A stretch of 13,919 nt of DNA from the NCBI GenBank assembly GCA_963557065.1, contig CAUWCT010000032.1, positions 1-13,919 of the forward strand. The letters run 5' to 3'. Each line of letters opens with the position of its first letter. Position 1 is the stretch's first letter. Under the pieces are notes generated by a model. It saw only the letters and a list, made by a program, of their open reading frames with translations, did no database searches and had not been told where the DNA came from. Of this stretch, positions 5,741 through 12,087 are shown one piece after another. Made by a program: the position numbers and the translations under genes. Source of the DNA: UMGS1370 sp963557065. Its GTDB lineage: Bacteria; Bacillota; Clostridia; Lachnospirales; Lachnospiraceae.

Positions 5741-5965
5741 CTAGAAACCACTAAAGAGCATGATGGACGGACTTTCTGGCAAGGACTTTTCCGGTGGATC
5801 GGTCTTTCCTGACAATAAGGCGTTCCGGAAGCTGTGTTTTGTCTGCTGTCTGAAAAATGACAGCCTTTTGAGGCTTCACTGCCTAATACGGAACATTTTG
5901 AAATTTACTAAAAATGGGCGCAAAAAGCAGCAAATCTTTTTTGGACTTACTGCTTCGTGAGTTGC
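5741..5965. other. mobile-element flank, no convincing gene
   Basis: No convincing gene. A minus-strand GTG frame (5879-5751) could encode 42 aa (VKPQKAVIFQTADKTQLP, then ERLIVRKDRSTGKVLARKS), but it lacks a good ribosome binding site and may be another element remnant. Two overlapping hairpins occur at 5845-5875: GCTGTC/GACAGC and AGCCT/AGGCT share bases. A weak terminator-like AAGCAG...CTGCTT pair (plus strand 5928-5956 area) could end the lipoprotein transcript. Confidence 0.35.
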
Positions 5966-6337
5966 TTATTTCTGAGTAGATGATAAAGAAAAACGAGCAT
6001 AACCATTTTCATATTCCACATAGATTGTATCAGATTTTTTATCATTGGCATAAATCTTTTGCCCTACATCTATACGACTTCCAACAAAATTTTCAGATGG
6101 TGGTATTTCATTATCAACTTCTTCGACTGTACCAACATATATATAGTTATTTGGTAATTCTTCATCAAACCCTGTTGCCCAATAATAAAAAATAGTATCG
6201 TTATACATAATCTGAGGCTGATCAATTTCATTAGAAGGATGTCCTGTAGGTGTCGGATTATTATCAGATTTTTTTTGACAACCAGGCAATAAGCATATCA
6301 ATAAAAGTGTGATGACTAAAAACACAATTTTTTTCAA
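5966..6337 (-). CDS. small lipoprotein of unknown function
   Basis: I choose the TTG start at 6337, because GGGAGG lies about 8 bases upstream and it opens directly into a signal peptide. The signal peptide is LKKIVFLVITLLLICLLPGC: a lysine pair, a hydrophobic core and the lipobox LPGC with the lipidated Cys at residue 20. The 103-residue mature part starts with a Lys/Ser/Asn/Pro-rich linker, then an aromatic, acidic beta-rich domain (IFYYWATGFDEELPNNYIYV, IYVEYENGYARFSL). It should be anchored to the outer face of the cell membrane by SPase II processing. A longer ATG frame (to 6412) would bury the signal peptide and is unlikely. The C-terminal pattern resembles small SH3-like or DUF-type lipoproteins, but I do not recognise a family. 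Confidence 0.75.
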   Translation of the reverse strand: MKKIVFLVITLLLICLLPGCQKKSDNNPTPTGHPSNEIDQPQIMYNDTIFYYWATGFDEELPNNYIYVGTVEEVDNEIPPSENFVGSRIDVGQKIYANDKKSDTIYVEYENGYARFSLSSTQK

Positions 6338-6396
6338 AAATGATACCTCCCAAATAACAAAAAGAGGGGAATTCTCAAAAAACATTTTCTGCTGCC

Positions 6397-6410
6397 GGTA
6401 CAGGTGTACC
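6397..6410. repeat. dyad upstream of the lipoprotein gene
   Basis: GGTACAGGTGTACC has 6-bp perfect arms (GGTACA/TGTACC) with a 2-base centre. It lies 60 bases upstream of the lipoprotein start and could be an operator. No promoter could be placed confidently around it. Confidence 0.4.
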
Positions 6411-6412
6411 AC

Positions 6413-6873
6413 CCAACAGGAAACAACCTATTAATATTTCCTATTGGAATTTCCTCACTCTATTTTATATATGTTCTCTAAGGTTAATTATAAACTATCA
6501 CAAAAATAGTTCATATGCAATGTGCTTAAATAAAAATTAACAAACTAAAACTCTTTCATCTACCATTGACTGACTCGCTTGGGATTGCAACTCCTTGTTT
6601 TACGAGTCAAGAGAACAGTTGTTAAAGTTTTGAAATAAGAAATTAATCTATGGCTAAATAACAAAATAGTGGGTTGCTGCCTATCAAATTCTTGTGTGTT
6701 ACTTTACCGCACGTGAGCATTTATTGTTGGGTTAAAGCGTCTCCGATAAAGCAAAATGGTATCTTTTTGAGTTGAAAAGACAAGGGAAAAACACGTTGAG
6801 AAAACGAGATAAGTATTGTATAATATATTTTAGAAAATATGACAAAAATAGATATTTTTAAGATATATCATAA
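6413..6873. other. AT-rich intergenic region
   Basis: No convincing gene on either strand. It holds a 7-bp inverted pair TGACTCG (6571-6577) and CGAGTCA (6603-6609), separated by 25 bases. It also holds an orphan consensus promoter at 6796-6824 with a dyad at its start point. It may be the scar of lost genes. Confidence 0.5.
6796..6824 (+). promoter_or_regulatory. orphan sigma-A promoter with +1 dyad
   Basis: TTGAGA (6796-6801), a 17-base spacer and TATAAT (6819-6824) form a near-consensus promoter. ATATTTT AG AAAATAT (6825-6840) lies right after the -10 box as a perfect 7-bp dyad. It points into the decayed YhcG-like gene and may now drive the gene at 7188. Confidence 0.65.
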
Positions 6874-7110
6874 TTGGTAAAACTTGCACCGTTAGTGCGA
6901 GAAATTAGTTGGAGTAATAACATAATTATTATGGAAAAATGCAAAGAGAATTTTATATTCAAATGACGAAGCGATATGGTTGGACAAAACGTGTATTGAT
7001 TAATTTTGTGGAAGCAAAAACATGAAAAATATGTATTGAATCAGACGAACTTTGATTTAACATTACCAGACGAACGTAGAGTACAAGCAAAATTGGCAGT
7101 TTTCAAATGA
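6874..7110 (+). pseudogene. YhcG/DUF1016 PDDEXK-nuclease family remnant
   Basis: Three in-order blocks in shifting frames match the N-terminal domain of DUF1016/YhcG proteins, a PDDEXK nuclease-related family often found near restriction systems. Block 1 (6874-6947) reads LAPLVREISWSNNIIIMEKC, block 2 (about 6939-7024) REFYIQMTKRYGWTKRVLIN, and block 3 (about 7025-7107) EKYVLNQTNFDLTLPDERR then VQAKLAV. Between blocks 1 and 2 a few residues are lost; between 2 and 3 the frame slips at ACATGAAAA. The C-terminal nuclease domain is missing, and the reading stops at TGA 7108. No active protein is possible. Identification is from recalled family motifs. Confidence 0.75.
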
Positions 7111-7187
7111 AACCTAAATAAAATAGTTTAAGCGACAACTTGCCGAATTTGAATGGAATCCAAAAGAGACAGGAAAAGGAATCTAAG

Positions 7188-7853
7188 ATGATTACAGAAC
7201 AGCAGAATGAACTATTCGATGAACTTCGTCAGATTGATCCGGGAATAATTGATGACGGAGTTCCGGATGAAGGGGCATATTTATCTTCCAGGTATCGTAT
7301 TATGTATGTTTTAAAAGAAGTCAATGGTGGCTCAGGCTGGAGTTTGTGCAAACATATAAAAAGTGGAGGCCGGCAGCGGGCATATGATCCGACCTGGGAT
7401 AATATTGCAAGATGGACAGAAGGGATTCTTAGTCTGCCGGAAGAGATTGCATGGTCTGCATTAGAGGGCGGATGTGAAAACAGGAGAGAACAGATGTTAA
7501 CCAGAATCTGCGCGATTAATGTAAAAAAGACATCTGGAAGCTATGAGTCAGAGAACGGGAGAATCTATTCAGAGGCGTTAAATAATGCCGACATATTAAA
7601 AAAGCAGCTGAACCTGTATGCTCCGGATCTGATAATCTGCTGCGGTACAGACAGGGCTTTTACAGATGCCTGTTTTCAGAATGAACAGCCCAACTGGAAA
7701 ATGACTTCGCGGGGTATCCGGTATTTCAAATATAAGAATATGTCAGTGATAGCATTTTCTCATCCGGCGGCACGTGTAAAAGATTGCTATCTTTATTATG
7801 CGTTATTAGATGCGGTAAGAGAAATACTGGAAATAGAAAAAAATGATGAGTGA
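7188..7853 (+). CDS. uncharacterised 221-aa protein, uracil-DNA-glycosylase-superfamily-like
   Basis: The start is ATG 7188 after an AGGAAAAGGA-rich site; an upstream in-frame ATG at 7140 lacks one and lies in decayed sequence. Visible blocks are YRIMYVLKEVNGGSGWSLC (strand and loop), DPTWDNIARWTEGIL, a central ICAINVKKTSG, a strand LYAPDLIICCG, and near the end VIAFSHPAARVKD. The order of core strands, the xxIICCG strand and the late His-Pro motif resemble the uracil-DNA glycosylase superfamily, whose members flip and excise deaminated bases; this is inference and the catalytic residues are not certain. It is soluble with no signal peptide. A truncated second copy lies at 4377-4474. The GNAT gene follows 12 bases later, so they are probably one operon. 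Confidence 0.7.
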   Translation: MITEQQNELFDELRQIDPGIIDDGVPDEGAYLSSRYRIMYVLKEVNGGSGWSLCKHIKSGGRQRAYDPTWDNIARWTEGILSLPEEIAWSALEGGCENRREQMLTRICAINVKKTSGSYESENGRIYSEALNNADILKKQLNLYAPDLIICCGTDRAFTDACFQNEQPNWKMTSRGIRYFKYKNMSVIAFSHPAARVKDCYLYYALLDAVREILEIEKNDE

Positions 7854-7865
7854 AAGGGGATTGTC

Positions 7866-8315
7866 ATGATAGAGATCACATTTGCCAGGGAAGGCGATAT
7901 AGATGGCTGGATGAATTTTGTAAATAAAGTAAAAGCAAACTTTCCGGGACTTGAAACCAGACAGGCTTTAACGGAACACCGGAACACAGTTCTGGAATTT
8001 ATAAAGAAAAATTCTGCAATCTGTGCTAAACGTGATGGTGTTATCGTTGGTACGCTGTTATTTACAAAAGACAGCAATGTACTCTGCTTTTTAGCAGTGG
8101 CTCCAGAATGCCGCAGACAGCATATTGCAGAAAAGATGGTATCGGAGATGATTCCATACTTAACCCCCAAAAAAGATGTTGTTGTCACAACATACCGCGA
8201 AGGAGTACCAGAGGGAATTGCAGCAAGAGCGTTTTATAAGCATCTGGGATTTGCAGAAGGAAGACTGACCGAAGAGTTTGGAAGTACGGTTCAGGAGTTT
8301 GTATTAGTGCGGTAA
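7866..8315 (+). CDS. GNAT family N-acetyltransferase
   Basis: A 149-aa single GNAT domain. The motif A strand and CoA loop read VLCFLAVAPECRRQHIAEKM near residues 76-95, where the R/Q-x-x-x-x-A loop is slightly atypical (His-Ile-Ala in place of Gly-x-Gly/Ala). GIAARAFYKHLGFAEG near residues 118-133 is the normal late motif. AGGGG precedes the ATG by 6 bases. Its start is 12 bases after the preceding gene. The substrate is unknown. The altered CoA loop may lower activity, but many GNATs tolerate this. Confidence 0.88.
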   Translation: MIEITFAREGDIDGWMNFVNKVKANFPGLETRQALTEHRNTVLEFIKKNSAICAKRDGVIVGTLLFTKDSNVLCFLAVAPECRRQHIAEKMVSEMIPYLTPKKDVVVTTYREGVPEGIAARAFYKHLGFAEGRLTEEFGSTVQEFVLVR

Positions 8316-8347
8316 TCCTGAAAAAGGCGCAGGAAGGAGACAGAGAG

Positions 8348-8622
8348 ATGATTCTATTGATAACAGGGGCGTCCCATACTGGAAAAACCGCTCTTGCCCA
8401 GCGGCTTCTGGAACAATGACCGAGGATTACATAAAAAACCACTTTGACGATATAAAAAAGTATGCCTGTGTGGTGGAAAAGCGAATAGACGATACAGACT
8501 GTACGATGGAAAGCGTGCTGAGGGACAATGCATTCGTGATGGAACAGTGCCGGAAGTATCAGATAGATTATATCCAGATAGAGAAGGAATACAAACTGGA
8601 GATGGTCATAAAGAAACTGTAG
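8348..8622 (+). pseudogene. P-loop kinase/ATPase with internal deletion
   Basis: GGAGA precedes ATG 8348, which opens MILLITGASHTGKTALAQRL followed by LEQ and TGA at 8417-8419. GASHTGKT is a Walker A motif binding ATP phosphate. A second frame starts at ATG 8416, overlapping that stop as ATGA, and gives 68 aa: MTEDYIKNHFDDIKKYACVV, then EKRIDDTDCTMESVLRDN. This fits the C-terminal lid and helix region of small adenylate-kinase/zeta-toxin-like kinases. About 100 residues of the middle (substrate site and Walker B) are missing, so I call one gene broken by deletion and frameshift. The C-terminal piece may still be translated. Confidence 0.7.
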
Positions 8623-8631
8623 GAGGTGCCT

Positions 8632-9117
8632 ATGGAAACTATAAAGAAGTATGGAAACAGTATCTGGAGAGTTCCGCTGATCTCGATTCTGGGAGGTCTT
8701 TGCTATGATCCGGTTTACATCAGAATTTTGATGCGGTTTGGCATAAGCGAATCAGGAGAACTGAACCGGATTGTTACCCTTTGGGCAAGCGGAGGGATTC
8801 TTCTGGCAGTCTTGCTGCTGGGAGGTTTCCTGCTGCGGAATTTATCGCAGGAAGAGATTTTTGCTTCTGCTGCCGTTGTTGCGATTTATGGTCTGCTGCT
8901 TTCTGCGATCCAGCGGATTACCGGAAGCACAACAGGGCCGGCTGCAATCGTATTTTTATATCTGTTTACCCCGCTGAACTGGACAGGCTTTTTCGTAGAA
9001 CTTTTTGTGTACATAAAAGAAAAATGGGAGTTTTCTTTTCCATTTATTCTGTGGTTTTCCTATCTGGCGCCATTTTTATTTTTAGTATTCGGAACCGGCA
9101 GGCGCAGACAGCAATAG
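8632..9117 (+). CDS. four-helix integral membrane protein, unknown function
   Basis: A 161-aa protein starting at ATG 8632, five bases after a perfect AGGAGG (8621-8626) that also holds the stop of the preceding kinase remnant. Likely membrane segments are about residues 50-68 (ASGGILLAVLLLGGFLL), 75-95 (AAVVAIYGLLLSAI), 102-125 (IVFLYLFTPLNWTGFFVELF) and 132-150 (ILWFSYLAPFLFLVFG). A basic tail GRRRQQ suggests a cytoplasmic C-terminus by the positive-inside rule. A weak fifth segment (VPLISILGGLCYDPVYI) may occur near the N-terminus. No transporter motif is recognised. The next gene (Crp-type) begins 30 bases later, so they may be co-transcribed. Confidence 0.8.
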   Translation: METIKKYGNSIWRVPLISILGGLCYDPVYIRILMRFGISESGELNRIVTLWASGGILLAVLLLGGFLLRNLSQEEIFASAAVVAIYGLLLSAIQRITGSTTGPAAIVFLYLFTPLNWTGFFVELFVYIKEKWEFSFPFILWFSYLAPFLFLVFGTGRRRQQ

Positions 9118-9147
9118 ACATTTTGGAAAAATGAAGGGATGAAACAG

Positions 9148-9822
9148 ATGAATATGGAATTATCAGATTGTCTTCCAATATGGGGAAAATTGACTGCAAA
9201 ACAGCAGCAGAAATTGGCAGAAAATACAGTTCTGCGCAAAGCAGCCGGCAAAGAAATGATACACAGCGGCAGCATGGAGTGTACAGGGCTGTTGATTGTA
9301 CAGTCCGGCCAGCTGCGGGCATATATGATTTCACCAAAAGGGCAGGAGATTACTCTGTACCGGCTGTTTGATATGGATATATGCCTGTTTTCCGCTTCCT
9401 GCATCCTGCATTCCATTCAATTTGAAATCCTGGTGGAAGCAGAAAAAGATACGAGTTTCTGGATTATTCCCTCAGATATATACAAAGAAGTGATGGAGGA
9501 GTCGCCAGCGGCAGCTAACTATACAAATGAGATTATGGCGTCCCGTTTTTCAGATGTAATGTGGCTGATGGAACAGATTTTGTGGAACAGCATGGATAGA
9601 CGGATTGCCGGTTTTTTGCTGGAAGAGCAGTTGGTTGAGGAATCAGAACAGTTAAAAATTACTCATGAAACCATCGCAAATCATCTGGGCACTCATCGGG
9701 AAGTTATTACCAGAATGCTCCGCTATTTTCAGGGTGAAGGCATGGTAAAGCTGGGCAGGGGGACGATAGAAATTTTAAACAGGGAAGAGTTGGAACGCCT
9801 GGCAAACGAGAAAAAACTTTGA
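9148..9822 (+). CDS. Crp/Fnr family transcriptional regulator
   Basis: A 224-aa DNA-binding regulator. Residues about 11-120 form the cyclic-nucleotide-binding-like beta barrel (CTGLLIVQSGQLRAYMISPKGQEITLYRLF), and a long dimer helix follows (MWLMEQILWNSMDRRIAGFL). The C-terminal winged HTH reads ITHETIANHLGTHREVITRM then LRYFQGEGMVKLGRGTIEIL. The start is ATG 9148, since GAAGGG is 10 bases upstream; ATG 9139 has the site only one base away. Cysteines at about residues 8, 45, 79 and 85 could allow redox sensing, but they do not match the classic FNR cluster. The ligand is unknown. The ddh promoter begins at its stop codon and carries a palindrome, so ddh is a natural candidate target (inference). 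Confidence 0.9.
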   Translation: MNMELSDCLPIWGKLTAKQQQKLAENTVLRKAAGKEMIHSGSMECTGLLIVQSGQLRAYMISPKGQEITLYRLFDMDICLFSASCILHSIQFEILVEAEKDTSFWIIPSDIYKEVMEESPAAANYTNEIMASRFSDVMWLMEQILWNSMDRRIAGFLLEEQLVEESEQLKITHETIANHLGTHREVITRMLRYFQGEGMVKLGRGTIEILNREELERLANEKKL

Positions 9823-9847
9823 CATTTGTAAAAAAAACTGATATTAT
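9819..9847 (+). promoter_or_regulatory. sigma-A promoter of ddh
   Basis: A consensus TTGACA (9819-9824) overlaps the TGA stop of the Crp-type gene. A 17-base spacer leads to TATTAT (9842-9847). It gives ddh independent transcription, about 50 bases upstream of its ATG. Confidence 0.8.
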
Positions 9848-9860
9848 AATATCTATTTTC

Positions 9861-9871
9861 GTAACAGTTAC
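9861..9871. promoter_or_regulatory. candidate operator palindrome in the ddh leader
   Basis: GTAACAGTTAC is a perfect 5-bp inverted repeat around one base, about 14 bases downstream of the -10 box. A bound regulator there would block early elongation. The cognate protein is unknown; the upstream Crp-type protein is one candidate. Confidence 0.4.
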
Positions 9872-9898
9872 CTATTTTCTCAAATCAGGAGGATTCTT

Positions 9899-10885
9899 AT
9901 GACAATCAGAATTGGAATTATGGGATATGGAAATCTGGGAAGAGGAATTGAGTGTGCGGTAAAGTACAACCCGGATATGGAAGTTGCGGCAGTATTTACC
10001 AGAAGAGATCCGAAATCTGTAAAGATTCTGACCGAAGGTGCAAAGGTGTGCAAGGCGGACGAGATTGAAAACTGGCAGGGAAAACTGGATGTTGTGATTC
10101 TCTGCGGCGGAAGTGCTACGGATCTTCCGGTTCAGACGCCAAAGCTGGCTTCCATGTTCCATGTGGTAGATAGTTTTGACACTCATGCAAAGATTCCGGA
10201 GCATTTTCAGGCAGTGGATGAGGCTGCAAAGAAAAGCGGTCACGTTGCCCTTATTTCTGCAGGATGGGACCCAGGCATGTTTTCCTTAAATCGTCTTTAT
10301 GCCAATGCGATTCTGCCGGAGGGACAGGACTATACATTCTGGGGAAAAGGTGTAAGCCAGGGGCATTCCGATGCCATTCGCCGTATTGAGGGGGTAAAGG
10401 ATGCCAGACAGTATACCATTCCGGTGCCGGAGGCGTTAAAGGCAGTGAGAAACGGGGAAAACCCGGAACTTACCACCAGACAGAAACACACCAGAGAATG
10501 TTTTGTAGTAGCAAAAGAAGGAGCAGATCTGGCAAAGATTGAGCAGGAAATCAAGACTATGCCCAACTATTTTGCGGATTACGATACAACGGTTCATTTT
10601 ATTACAGAGGAAGAACTGATGCGGGATCATGCGGGGATTCCTCATGGAGGTTTTGTATTCCGAAGCGGAAAAACCGGCTGGAATGGAGAGCACAGCCATT
10701 TAATCGAATACAGTTTAAAACTGGATTCCAATCCGGAATTTACAGCCAGTGTGATTGCTGCGTATGCCAGAGCAGTATACCGCCTGGCAGAGGAACATGT
10801 ATCGGGCTGCAAGACGGTATTTGATATTGCGCCGGCCTATTTAATTAACAAGAGCGGAGAAGAAATCCGCCGGATGCTTTTGTAG
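9899..10885 (+). CDS. ddh: meso-diaminopimelate dehydrogenase
   Basis: A 328-aa cytosolic NADPH-dependent enzyme that reductively aminates tetrahydrodipicolinate to meso-diaminopimelate in one step, feeding lysine and peptidoglycan synthesis. The N-terminal Rossmann motif is GYGNLGRG (residues 9-16), with NADP-type FTRRDP near 33-38. LCGGSATDLP, DSFDTHAKIP, SAGWDPGMFS and GKGVSQGHSDAIRRIEG are the conserved dimer and substrate-binding blocks of the Corynebacterium enzyme, and MPNYFADY and IPHGGFV complete the C-terminal part. The length matches the family (about 320-330 aa). CAGGAGG lies 7 bases before the ATG. It has a dedicated promoter and leader palindrome. It is convergent with the next minus-strand gene, 42 bases away, with no clear terminator between. 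Confidence 0.97.
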   Translation: MTIRIGIMGYGNLGRGIECAVKYNPDMEVAAVFTRRDPKSVKILTEGAKVCKADEIENWQGKLDVVILCGGSATDLPVQTPKLASMFHVVDSFDTHAKIPEHFQAVDEAAKKSGHVALISAGWDPGMFSLNRLYANAILPEGQDYTFWGKGVSQGHSDAIRRIEGVKDARQYTIPVPEALKAVRNGENPELTTRQKHTRECFVVAKEGADLAKIEQEIKTMPNYFADYDTTVHFITEEELMRDHAGIPHGGFVFRSGKTGWNGEHSHLIEYSLKLDSNPEFTASVIAAYARAVYRLAEEHVSGCKTVFDIAPAYLINKSGEEIRRMLL

Positions 10886-10927
10886 GAACTGTTTTCCTGT
10901 AAATGCCCCTGTACAAGAATGCGAACG

Positions 10928-11239
10928 TTACCTGAGACCTCCGGATGCCTGTCCGGTATTCCCTTTTTGGCTTAAACGGCTGGCAAGAAGCTTTAATGTA
11001 GTTAATTTTTTCTTTTCAGCAGGACTCATATCAGCGGTAAGAATGGAGACCAGCAGATCCGTTTCTGAATCATTAAACTGGATTCCTTTCTTACCTGCAT
11101 CCAGATTTAGACTTAAAAATACAGACAGGAGCTGGTTTTTAGGCGTGTTCTGTACTTTTTCTGCAAACTCTTTTAAGTATTCCAGCTTTCGGGGGTCCAT
11201 TCCTGAAAGCCTGGGATCTTCTTTCCAATTAAAATCCAT
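10928..11239 (-). CDS. hypothetical 103-aa protein
   Basis: A soluble, mostly helical protein that I do not recognise. Helical segments are about residues 16-33 (RKLEYLKEFAEKVQN), 36-50 and 58-92 (SETDLLVSILTADMSPAEKK, then KLTTLKLLASRLSQ), ending in a flexible Gly/Ser tail. AAAGGAG lies 5 bases before the ATG. It starts 13 bases after the stop of the 158-aa gene, so the two form an operon. Both proteins are small, helical and rich in Leu/Gln/Met, and may be distant paralogues or partners; this is inference only. Confidence 0.8.
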   Translation of the reverse strand: MDFNWKEDPRLSGMDPRKLEYLKEFAEKVQNTPKNQLLSVFLSLNLDAGKKGIQFNDSETDLLVSILTADMSPAEKKKLTTLKLLASRLSQKGNTGQASGGLR

Positions 11240-11252
11240 AATAACTCCTTTC

Positions 11253-11729
11253 TTACGCGGGTTGAATCATCTGAAGTGCCTGTATGACCATCTGAATATT
11301 TTCCAAACGGTTTTGCTGTTTTGGAGAGAGAAATCCTTTTAGCTGTTCAAAAGGAAATTCACTGCTGTCGCTTCCAGACGATGCGCCCTGGGTTTCCTGA
11401 TAGTTTTTTCGGATTTGAAATCCCTGGATAAAATTAATCATAACATCAATAAAGTCCTGTTCTTTGGAAGGGGCAAATGGTTTTACTGCCATTAAAATAT
11501 CAACAGGAGAAGCAGGCGACTGTGCAAGGGCGCAGATTTCCATAGCGGGATCGTTTGACTGACCGTAAAGATCCATCGTATGGATCAATTCCTGGAACCT
11601 TACCAGGACAGAAAACATCCGCTGCTGGGAAGCGGGCATAAAGGGAAGCGCCGCTTTCAGCATCTGGAGATGGGGATCGCTGCTCCAATAATCAAAATCC
11701 GTAAATTTTACATCTGAGTGCTGGGTCAT
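11253..11729 (-). CDS. hypothetical 158-aa helical protein
   Basis: I place the start at ATG 11729, preceded by AAAGGA at 7 bases. The longer open frame (to 11936) runs through the divergent gene and is a chance extension. The sequence is helical, with blocks DPHLQMLKAALPFMPASQQR, MFSVLVRFQELIHTMDLY, SPVDILMAVKPFAPSKEQDF and a C-terminal QNRLENIQMVIQALQMIQP. No signal peptide or membrane segment is present. It is the first gene of a two-gene minus-strand operon with the 103-aa protein. I do not recognise the family. The amphipathic repeats of about 20 residues suggest an oligomeric scaffold, but this is a guess. Confidence 0.8.
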   Translation of the reverse strand: MTQHSDVKFTDFDYWSSDPHLQMLKAALPFMPASQQRMFSVLVRFQELIHTMDLYGQSNDPAMEICALAQSPASPVDILMAVKPFAPSKEQDFIDVMINFIQGFQIRKNYQETQGASSGSDSSEFPFEQLKGFLSPKQQNRLENIQMVIQALQMIQPA

Positions 11730-11767
11730 TGTCCAATCCTTTTCGTAGCTTTTGTTTAAACTTATGC

Positions 11768-11795
11768 AAACAAGAAGAGATTCATGCATATAGTA
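11768..11795 (+). promoter_or_regulatory. possible sporulation-sigma type promoter
   Basis: AAAC (11768-11771) and CATATAGTA (11787-11795), 15 bases apart, resemble the SigK pattern (AC, then CATAnnnTA about 16 bases later) known from spore formers. One base of spacing is off. It lies just upstream of the 56-aa gene. Confidence 0.25.
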
Positions 11796-11816
11796 AAGTG
11801 ACGAGGAGGGATGAAT

Positions 11817-11987
11817 ATGACGATTTGGAATCGCCTGGTAATCGACGGAAATGCCGTTTATGAGATAGATGAAGAATGTTTCAGACAAAAGGAAGAAGCA
11901 GAGAAAAAACAGATCCAGTCCTGGAAAAACAATCATTCGGGGCTGGGAAGCCGGAAACCGCCAGCGGGAAGCGGCAAATCTTATTAA
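11817..11987 (+). CDS. hypothetical 56-aa protein
   Basis: A short gene, divergent from the 158-aa gene. GAGGAGG (11803-11809) lies 7 bases before ATG 11817, which makes this the likely start (ATG 11811 is one base away from the site). The product is MTIWNRLVIDGNAVYEIDEE, then CFRQKEEAEKKQIQSWKNNH and SGLGSRKPPAGSGKSY. It has a strand-rich N-terminus, a charged helix and a disordered Gly/Pro tail. No family is recognised. A clear terminator follows 30 bases later, so it forms a single-gene transcript, which supports a real gene despite the length. Confidence 0.7.
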   Translation: MTIWNRLVIDGNAVYEIDEECFRQKEEAEKKQIQSWKNNHSGLGSRKPPAGSGKSY

Positions 11988-12017
11988 AAGATTGCCTTGA
12001 AACAGAGTAGATAAAAA

Positions 12018-12053
12018 GTCCTCCTGGAAGCTGGAACAGGAGGACCTTTTTTG
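12018..12053. terminator. bidirectional rho-independent terminator
   Basis: GTCCTCCTG (12018-12026) pairs perfectly with CAGGAGGAC (12037-12045), with a 10-base loop. It is followed by CTTTTTTG on the plus strand and, on the minus strand, by TTTTTAT. It serves both the 56-aa gene and the convergent redox operon. Confidence 0.85.
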
Positions 12054-12087
12054 TGTTTTTTACAAGTACGTTTTTATGCCTTGTATC

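Noticed and set aside
6571..6609. tRNA-like or attachment-site reading of the TGACTCG/CGAGTCA pair
   Set aside because: The minus strand resembles a tRNA 3' end only loosely; no T-loop GTTCGA or acceptor pairing is found.
11730..11936. N-terminal extension of the 158-aa protein, with an apparent hydrophobic leader
   Set aside because: It is antisense to the well-supported 56-aa gene, and a proper ribosome binding site precedes the internal ATG 11729.
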